Assembly (NCBI GenBank): GCA_039193455.1
Contig: JBCCWO010000014.1
Location: 1-64,000, forward strand
Direction of reading: 5' to 3'
Length of the DNA: 64,000 bases
DNA from: JBCBGF01 sp039193455
Lineage (GTDB): Bacteria; Pseudomonadota; Alphaproteobacteria; Rhodobacterales; Rhodobacteraceae
The notes under the pieces are model-generated. The model worked only from the letters and a program-made list of their open reading frames with translations, was not told where the DNA came from and made no database searches. This document shows positions 58,620 to 64,000 of this stretch, one piece after another; the stretch's first letter is position 1, and each line of letters starts with the position of its first letter. A program made the position numbers and the translations under genes.

Positions 58620-59602
58620 TGCGGCCTGGGCCCCGCAATCTGATCACCGATGTTGACGGTATTCTGGTGGGCAATGCCCACGACCCCGCGCTGCGGACCG
58701 GCAGCACCGTTCTGACCAGCGACGCGCCCTTTACCGCCTCGGTCCATGTCATGGGCGGGGCACCCGGCACGCGTGAGACCGATCTGCTGAGCCCCGAGGC
58801 TTCGGTTGAACAGGTCGACGCGCTGGTGCTGTCCGGCGGTTCGGCCTTTGGGCTCGACTCCGCCGCTGGCGTGGCCGAGGCATTGCAGGCCGACGGTCGG
58901 GGCTATGACGTCGGCGTGCGAATCCCCATCGTGCCTGCGGCGATCGTGCTCGACCTTGGACGTGGCGCCGCAACAGAGTGGGACACCCCGCCCTGGCGCG
59001 ATCTGGGCCGCGCGGCCTACGCGGCGCGGGGCCAGAGCTTTGATATCGGTACGGCTGGGGGCGGCGTGGGGGCCACGACCGCCAATCTCAAGGGCGGTCT
59101 TGGGTCGGCCTCGCTGGTGCTTGACAGCGGGGCCACCGTCGGTGCGCTGGTCGTCGCCAACCCGATTGGTCAGGTGGTTGTGGGCGATGGCCCAACCTTT
59201 TTTGCCGCCCCATTCGAGTTCGGCGAAGAGTTCGGCGGGCGCGGCATGGCCCCGCAACCCGCCCAGCGCCCGGTGACAAAGGTCGAACGCTCCGGCGCCA
59301 CGGTGATCGCCACTGTCGCCACCGATCTGGCGCTGACCAAGCCCCAGGCGAAACGCATGGCCGTGATGGCCCATGACGGGATCGCCCGCGCGGTAGTACC
59401 CTCGCACACGCCCTGGGACGGGGATCTGATCTTTGCCGCCGCAACCGGGCGCCGCCAACCGGGCGAGATTGGAATTGATCTGATCGACATCGGCCACGCT
59501 GCGGCCACCTGTTTGGCCCGTGCCATCGCCCGCGGGATCTATGCCGCCACGCCCGATCCCAACGACACGCTGCCCACCTGGCAGCAACGCTTTGGGAACT
59601 GA
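58619..59602 (+). CDS. P1 family peptidase (DmpA-like)
   Basis: 327 residues. P1 peptidases are Ntn-type aminopeptidases that self-cleave. It begins MRPGPRNLITDVDGILVGNAHDPALRTGSTVL, the hallmark opening. VLSGGSAFGLDSAAGV, GRGAATEWDTPPW, GGGVGATTANLKGGLGSASL and VVGDGP follow. The segment equivalent to the DmpA nucleophile reads GATVIATVATDLAL, with Thr where DmpA has Ser; other P1 proteins also use Thr. The start overlaps the SDR stop by 1 nt (TGATG), so the pair is translationally coupled. No signal, so cytoplasmic. Confidence 0.9.
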   Translation: MRPGPRNLITDVDGILVGNAHDPALRTGSTVLTSDAPFTASVHVMGGAPGTRETDLLSPEASVEQVDALVLSGGSAFGLDSAAGVAEALQADGRGYDVGVRIPIVPAAIVLDLGRGAATEWDTPPWRDLGRAAYAARGQSFDIGTAGGGVGATTANLKGGLGSASLVLDSGATVGALVVANPIGQVVVGDGPTFFAAPFEFGEEFGGRGMAPQPAQRPVTKVERSGATVIATVATDLALTKPQAKRMAVMAHDGIARAVVPSHTPWDGDLIFAAATGRRQPGEIGIDLIDIGHAAATCLARAIARGIYAATPDPNDTLPTWQQRFGN

Positions 59603-59665
59603 CCCGTTTGCACCGACTCGCCCCGCTGGCTAGGGTCACGGCATTAACCCGTTAGGAGTACCCCG

Positions 59666-60229
59666 ATGAAACTCGCTGTTCCCGCCCTGGCCGCGCTGAT
59701 GCTGACCACGGCGCCTGTCTTTGCCGATGATGTGACCGATGCCATCAACAACGCGCTAGAGGCCTATAACGAGGGCGACGTGCAATACGCGACCGAAGAG
59801 CTGAATTTTGCGTTGCAGTTGCTCAACGAGATGAAGGCGGGGTCGCTGGAAGGGTTTCTTCCTGAACCGCTAGATGGCTGGACCCGCGAGATGAATGACG
59901 GCATGGCGGCTGGCATGGGGTTCATGGGCGGCGGTATCGGAGCCGAAGCCAACTATAGCAACGGCTCTGCAGACTTCTCGCTCTTGCTGATGGCTGACAG
60001 TCCGATGGTCACCGCCATGGCCGGCATGCTGGGCAACGCTGCAATGATCACGGCCTCGGGCGGCAAGATGGTGCGCGTGGGGCGTGAGAAGTTCATGGCC
60101 CAAGATGGTGAGCTGACGGCCTTGATCGGCAACCGCGTCCTTGTTCAGGCGTCTGGCGAGGATACGGATGCGATCATCGCGCATCTGGAGACGATGGACT
60201 TTCGGGCGCTGGCCGGGTTCGGGTCGTAA
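59666..60229 (+). CDS. Exported protein of unknown function
   Basis: 187 residues with signal MKLAVPALAALMLTTAPVFA. The mature part has a helical region (DAINNALEAYNEGDVQYATEELNFALQLLNEMK) that resembles a TPR-like pair and a Met/Gly-rich beta part (GMAAGMGFMGGGIGAEANYSNG and MVTAMAGMLGNAAMITAS). TTAGGAGTACCCCGATG gives a good ribosome binding site. It ends with VLVQASGEDTDAIIAHLETMDFRALAGFGS. No family recognised. I expect a periplasmic location. Confidence 0.75.
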   Translation: MKLAVPALAALMLTTAPVFADDVTDAINNALEAYNEGDVQYATEELNFALQLLNEMKAGSLEGFLPEPLDGWTREMNDGMAAGMGFMGGGIGAEANYSNGSADFSLLLMADSPMVTAMAGMLGNAAMITASGGKMVRVGREKFMAQDGELTALIGNRVLVQASGEDTDAIIAHLETMDFRALAGFGS

Positions 60230-60272
60230 CCCTTTCGCGCCTCCCCTGGCCCGCTCTAATTCGGGGGTAGGG

Positions 60273-61079
60273 TCAGGCACGTTCCCCCAGAATTGTCCCG
60301 ACCAGGTCGCTCTCGGCCTCCTCCAGCGCGTCGATCACGTCGAAATGGTGCCGCTCCGGTACGATGGTGAGGGCGTTGTCCCAGGCCTCTGCCAACCATC
60401 GCGCCTGATCGAGAAAAACGGGTCTCTCATCCGCGCCGACCCAGACCGATACCGGCGCGTCCAGTGCTTTTGGTTGCAAAGCCGGGCTCTCGGCCACGGC
60501 CGACGCCGCGTCCAAACCGAAATCGGCATTCATGGATGCCTGAAGCAACGGGCGCAGATCGCTGACCGGTGAGATTGGCACAATTGACCGGATCCGCACA
60601 GCGACATCCGCCGACAGGTCGGCATCTGCACAAGCCATGCGCGCCACGAGATGCCCACCGGCAGAATGCCCGGTCAGCGCGATGGGTCCCTGAACCATGC
60701 CGGCGGAGTGCAAGAGAGCGGCCCGAACCGACCGGGTGATTGCGTCAATTCCAACCTCGGGCGCCAAGGGGTAGCTGGGCATCGCCACGGCCCAGCCCCG
60801 CGCCGTGCAGCCCCGCGCGAAATGCGACCAGTCGGAACGATCAAAGAGCCGCCAATACCCGCCATGGACGAACATCACCAGACCCTCGGGCCGCCCAGCT
60901 GGATAGAACAGATCAAACCTTTCGCGCTCATGCGTCCCGTACGCGGTGTTCAACCGGGCGCGGCCCACCGCGACCTCGATCTCGCGAAACTGGCGGGCGT
61001 CTTCGGCCCAGCGATCAGGATACGCGTCGCCCCCCGCAATGTGATCCCGGATCGAATAGGCGTCATCGTTCGGTTGCAT
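60273..61079 (-). CDS. Alpha/beta hydrolase resembling kynurenine formamidase
   Basis: 268 residues. The oxyanion motif HGGYWR (in VMFVHGGYWRLFDRSDWSHF) and the nucleophile elbow GHSAGGH are typical of the arylformamidase group; the Asp and His of the triad are probably in VWVGADERP and ERHHFDV. These enzymes release formate from N-formylkynurenine in tryptophan degradation; carboxylesterase activity is an alternative. The ATG at 61079 has GGAGGG just upstream. No other kyn gene is next to it, so the pathway role is uncertain. Confidence 0.82.
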   Translation of the reverse strand: MQPNDDAYSIRDHIAGGDAYPDRWAEDARQFREIEVAVGRARLNTAYGTHERERFDLFYPAGRPEGLVMFVHGGYWRLFDRSDWSHFARGCTARGWAVAMPSYPLAPEVGIDAITRSVRAALLHSAGMVQGPIALTGHSAGGHLVARMACADADLSADVAVRIRSIVPISPVSDLRPLLQASMNADFGLDAASAVAESPALQPKALDAPVSVWVGADERPVFLDQARWLAEAWDNALTIVPERHHFDVIDALEEAESDLVGTILGERA

Positions 61080-61156
61080 CGCGCCCTCCCCGCTGGACAA
61101 TCCCCGGCCCCCCATGCATCACCGGGGATGAACGATCATCCCAGGAAGGACAAGCC

Positions 61157-62626
61157 ATGCTCGACGCCACCACCGATCTTCGCAGCCTCCTGAACGACCC
61201 CGACCTGTTCAAGACCGAGGCCTATGTCGCGGGCCGTTGGGTCGGCTCGGGCAAGACGTTCGACGTCACCAACCCCGCGCGCGGCGATGTGATCGCACAA
61301 GTCGCGGATGTCGGCCGCGACGTGGCAGCCGAGGCCATCGCAGCGGCAGAGACCGCGCAAAAGGCTTGGGCCAAGCGCACCGCGAAAGACCGGGCCAACA
61401 CCCTGCGCGCCTGGTTCGATCTGATGGTAGAACATGCCGACGATCTGGCCGCGATCCTCACCGCCGAACAGGGCAAGCCGCTTGCCGAGGCCAAGGGGGA
61501 GGTGATGTATGGTGCCTCCTTCGTCGAATGGTTCGCGGAGGAAGCTAAGCGCGCCTACGGTGAGATTATTCCCGGCCATATGCCCGACAAGCGTATCCAT
61601 GTGATCCGCCAGCCCGTGGGCGTTACCGCCGCGATCACGCCGTGGAACTTTCCCAATGCCATGATCACCCGCAAAGCCGCGCCAGCGCTCGCCGCCGGGT
61701 GTGCGATGATCGTGAAACCCTCGGAGCTTACGCCGCTCTCTGCGCTTGCGCTGGGTGAATTGGCGACGCGCGCGGGCTTGCCAGAGGGTATCCTGTCGAT
61801 CCTGCCCACCATGGACGCCCCGGCCATGGGCGCCGAGTTCAGCGAAAACCACAGCGTGCGCAAGATCACCTTCACCGGGTCCACCGAAGTGGGGCGGATC
61901 CTGCTGCGCCAGGGGGCAGACCAGGTCAAAAAGGTCTCGATGGAGCTTGGCGGCAATGCTCCCTTCATTGTGTTCGATGACGCCAATCTCGACGATGCGG
62001 TCGAGGGCGCAATCGCCTGCAAATTCCGCAACAACGGCCAGACCTGTGTGTGCGCCAACCGGATCTATGTGCAGGACGGGATCTATGACGCCTTCGCCAA
62101 ACGCCTGACCGAACGCATGGCGCAGATGAAGGTGGGCGACGGGTTTGATGGCGCGGACCTTGGGCCTTTGATCGAACCCGCTGCTGTCGACAAGGTGGAA
62201 AGCCACCTGGAGGACGCCAAGGCCAAGGGCGGCGCCGTCGTTCTGGGCGGCAACCGCCACGCGTTGGGCGGGCTGTTCTATGAGCCGACCATCGTCACGG
62301 GGGTTACCCGCGACATGAAGGTGGCGACCGAGGAAACCTTTGGCCCGCTCGCCCCGCTTTTTCGGTTCCAGACCGAGGAAGAGGTTGTCGCCATGGCCAA
62401 TGACACGATCTTCGGGTTGGCCTCGTACTTCTATTCCAACGATCTGTCCCGCGTCACGCGTGTCTCGGAAGCGTTGGAATACGGGATAGTTGCGGTCAAT
62501 ACCGGCATCTTCTCAAACGAGGTGGCGCCCTTTGGCGGGGTTAAGCAGTCGGGCCTGGGCCGCGAAGGATCGAAGCACGGGCTCGAGGAATACCTTGAGA
62601 TGAAGTATGTGTGTTTGAGCGTCTAG
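61157..62626 (+). CDS. gabD: NAD(P)-dependent succinate-semialdehyde-type dehydrogenase
   Basis: 489 residues. It oxidises an aldehyde, most likely succinate semialdehyde, to the acid in the cytoplasm. The catalytic Glu263 lies in MELGGNAPFIVF and Cys297 in NGQTCVCANRIYV; the cofactor site is TFTGSTEVG. KAWAKRTAKDRANTLRAWFDLM and GEIIPGHMPDKRIHVIRQPVGV are the family's usual GabD stretches. AGGAAGGAC before the ATG sets the start. The gene ends 4 bp inside the agmatine-deiminase gene (convergent). GABA could come from polyamine breakdown, which fits a link to agmatine chemistry nearby, but no transaminase is present. Confidence 0.92.
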   Translation: MLDATTDLRSLLNDPDLFKTEAYVAGRWVGSGKTFDVTNPARGDVIAQVADVGRDVAAEAIAAAETAQKAWAKRTAKDRANTLRAWFDLMVEHADDLAAILTAEQGKPLAEAKGEVMYGASFVEWFAEEAKRAYGEIIPGHMPDKRIHVIRQPVGVTAAITPWNFPNAMITRKAAPALAAGCAMIVKPSELTPLSALALGELATRAGLPEGILSILPTMDAPAMGAEFSENHSVRKITFTGSTEVGRILLRQGADQVKKVSMELGGNAPFIVFDDANLDDAVEGAIACKFRNNGQTCVCANRIYVQDGIYDAFAKRLTERMAQMKVGDGFDGADLGPLIEPAAVDKVESHLEDAKAKGGAVVLGGNRHALGGLFYEPTIVTGVTRDMKVATEETFGPLAPLFRFQTEEEVVAMANDTIFGLASYFYSNDLSRVTRVSEALEYGIVAVNTGIFSNEVAPFGGVKQSGLGREGSKHGLEEYLEMKYVCLSV

Positions 62627-63693
62627 GCCGCTGGCATCTGTTGGGTGGCGCAATGAATGCCGCCGCCCAACTCACCCAACGGATCGACGTTCAGCATCAC
62701 GATTTCCCGCCCTGGATAGTGCCGTCGCAGCGCCTCGGCGGCGATTTGGTCGGTCTCGCGATCTCCGAACTGGGCGGCAACGACGGCGCCGTTGCAGACA
62801 TAGTAGTTGACGTAAGAGGCGACGAAGTCCGCATGCCTGACCCGTGGAGAGACCGGCTCGGGGATCACGTCAACGTCCAGGCCCGCGGCGACGAGCGTGT
62901 CATGGGTTTCAAGCGCGGCCCCGTGAAACGGATCCCGCCCGTCCGGTTCATCGGGCAGGTTCATCAGGACACGCCCGGGTCCAGTGAAGCGCGCCAAGCT
63001 GTCGATGTGGTAGTCGGTGATGTCTTCGCCTTTTAGCCCGGCGGACCAAATCATCTTATCCGCCCCATAGGCGGCGAGCAGCCGCCTCTCGATCTCGGCA
63101 CGGGACAGCCCGGGGTTTCGGTTCTCAATGACCCAACTGCTTTCATGCGCCATCAACAGCCCGTGGCCATCCTGTTCGACCCCGCCCCCTTCCCCGCGCA
63201 GACCGGTCGGCAGCAGCGGAACACCCAGGCGCTCCGCCACATGCGCCGCGATTTGGCTGTCTCGGGTGTGGATTTGTTTGCCACCCCATCCGTTGAACTG
63301 AATATGGCTGATCGCCAGCGTGCCGGTGCCATCAACCACAAAGATCGGGCCGGCATCGCGGCACCAAAGGTCTTCGGTGGGGACATCCCAAAGCTCGACA
63401 GTATCCGAAACCAGACGCCGGGCATCGGCATGGTCCTCCTGCGCTGCCAGCATGGCGACGGGCTCAAACGCGGCGATCGTGTTTGCGATATCCGCAATCG
63501 TCTGTTGGACCATCGTCCGAAACACCGGATCGGGATAGACCCTGGGACTGACCGGCCATTGCATGAACGTGCGTTGGTGTTTCGCTTCCTCGGGCGGAAC
63601 GTGGAATGCGCCGCGCCCGCCCGCCGCCGGCTGCCCCAATGTTCCCATTACCGCCAAAGCACCCCCACCCAAAACAACCCGACGCCGTCTCAT
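62623..63693 (-). CDS. Agmatine deiminase family protein with Tat-type signal
   Basis: 356 residues from ATG 63693. It hydrolyses the guanidinium group of agmatine to N-carbamoylputrescine and ammonia. Family marks are MPPEEAKHQRTFMQWP-type opening (here FHVPPEEAKHQRTFMQWPV), WCRDAGPIFV, FNGWGGK, GGGVEQDGHGLLM, DYHIDSLARF and the catalytic Cys348 in GGGIHCATQQMP. The N-terminus has RRRR followed by VVLGGGALAVMGTLG, a twin-arginine type export signal. Most family members are cytoplasmic, so export is unusual. Longer upstream starts give no better signal. It may act on periplasmic agmatine or peptidyl arginine. Confidence 0.88.
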   Translation of the reverse strand: MRRRRVVLGGGALAVMGTLGQPAAGGRGAFHVPPEEAKHQRTFMQWPVSPRVYPDPVFRTMVQQTIADIANTIAAFEPVAMLAAQEDHADARRLVSDTVELWDVPTEDLWCRDAGPIFVVDGTGTLAISHIQFNGWGGKQIHTRDSQIAAHVAERLGVPLLPTGLRGEGGGVEQDGHGLLMAHESSWVIENRNPGLSRAEIERRLLAAYGADKMIWSAGLKGEDITDYHIDSLARFTGPGRVLMNLPDEPDGRDPFHGAALETHDTLVAAGLDVDVIPEPVSPRVRHADFVASYVNYYVCNGAVVAAQFGDRETDQIAAEALRRHYPGREIVMLNVDPLGELGGGIHCATQQMPAA

Positions 63694-63802
63694 CCGCCCG
63701 CCCGTCTGTGCACCAAATTTGTTTGCGCCATGGCTACCCGTTGCGCGCGTCCTCGGGAACCCCGGGATGCGCCGCTGATGGCCCACACCACCTTTTACAA
63801 AA

Positions 63803-63831
63803 CCGCAACGAAACCGTTACGCGACCGTCAC
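63803..63831 (+). promoter_or_regulatory. Three 7-bp repeats with 4-bp spacers, PhoB-box-like
   Basis: CCGCAAC (63803-63809), CCGTTAC (63814-63820) and CCGTCAC (63825-63831) are spaced by 4 bp each, a strict 11-bp period. Two such units make a PhoB box (C[TC]GTCA-type). They lie about 47 bp upstream of the next ATG. Confidence 0.5.
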
Positions 63832-63877
63832 ACGGCCGCGCCACTCCCCTCTCACACTGTCCAACTGGGGAGCGACA

Positions 63878-64000
63878 ATGACCATCCGAACACTCTGCCT
63901 GACCTCTGCACTCGCACTTGCCGCGGGCGCGGCGGCGGCCGACATGAATTTCAACCGCATCGCGAGTTTTGCCACACCGCTGAATATGGCAGACGGCGAA
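63878..64000 (+). CDS. Secreted protein, probably esterase-like/phytase-family; truncated by window end
   Basis: Only the first 41 codons are inside the window. They begin with a signal peptide (LCLTSALALAAGAAAA, cleavage likely before DMNF). The mature start MNFNRIASFATPLNMADGE is one I recall from Rhodobacterales proteins of the esterase-like-activity-of-phytase type, but with so few residues this is weak. GGGGAGCG lies just before the ATG. The three repeats upstream would suit phosphate control of such a gene. Confidence 0.55.
   Translation, partial: MTIRTLCLTSALALAAGAAAADMNFNRIASFATPLNMADGE

Overview
The window looks like a chromosomal segment of a high-GC alphaproteobacterium of the Rhodobacterales (Roseobacter/Paracoccaceae type). 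The signs are a GcrA cell-cycle regulator, a rubredoxin-HybE fusion (HupJ) next to HupK, a DUF2161 nuclease-like protein, a perfect FNR/FnrL-type box, and a 32-bp dispersed element that I recall from this group. I see no rRNA, tRNA, CRISPR array, insertion sequence or prophage. Most of the window is ordinary dense chromosome. A few genes (1-2.4 kb and about 26.6-27.0 kb) look lower in GC by eye.

1-18 kb: the 5' part of lepA; a lower-GC PD-(D/E)XK nuclease-like gene; a large TIM-barrel-like protein with an unusual C-terminal tail; a phosphatase and a sirtuin (cobB); a copper/PepSY patch with two DUF2946-like genes around rpmB; meaB, hrpB and gnd; and a TetR regulator divergent from a two-gene secreted-protein unit whose second gene carries an in-frame amber codon.

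18-31 kb: argD-GNAT-argF; a sulfotransferase; gcrA; an intergenic region with strong RNA-folding potential; an AsmA protein; rimO; two adjacent DUF1801 genes; a zinc-protease-like protein; and orphan hydrogenase-maturation genes hupJ-hupK with a perfect FNR-type box about 260 bp upstream.

31.7-51 kb: about 19 kb of minus-strand genes for uptake and catabolism. The distal part (31.7-38.5 kb) has two permeases, two related substrate-binding proteins, a glutathionyl-hydroquinone reductase and a DUF4329 lipoprotein, but no ATPase. The proximal part (39-51 kb) has a complete Opp-family transporter with a fused double ATPase, two phytanoyl-CoA-dioxygenase-family enzymes, a metallo-beta-lactamase-fold protein without the usual HxHxDH motif, a GH38 alpha-mannosidase and ribulose-phosphate epimerase. 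A divergent AraC regulator stands at its head. I infer a pathway for an alpha-mannoside or a related decorated compound; the substrate is unknown.

51-64 kb: deoC with a two-module aldehyde dehydrogenase (deoxyribose to acetyl units), pepT, DUF1523, an SDR coupled to a P1-family peptidase, a kynurenine-formamidase-like hydrolase, a succinate-semialdehyde-type dehydrogenase, a Tat-signal agmatine-deiminase-family protein, and the start of a secreted protein behind three 11-bp-spaced PhoB-box-like repeats.
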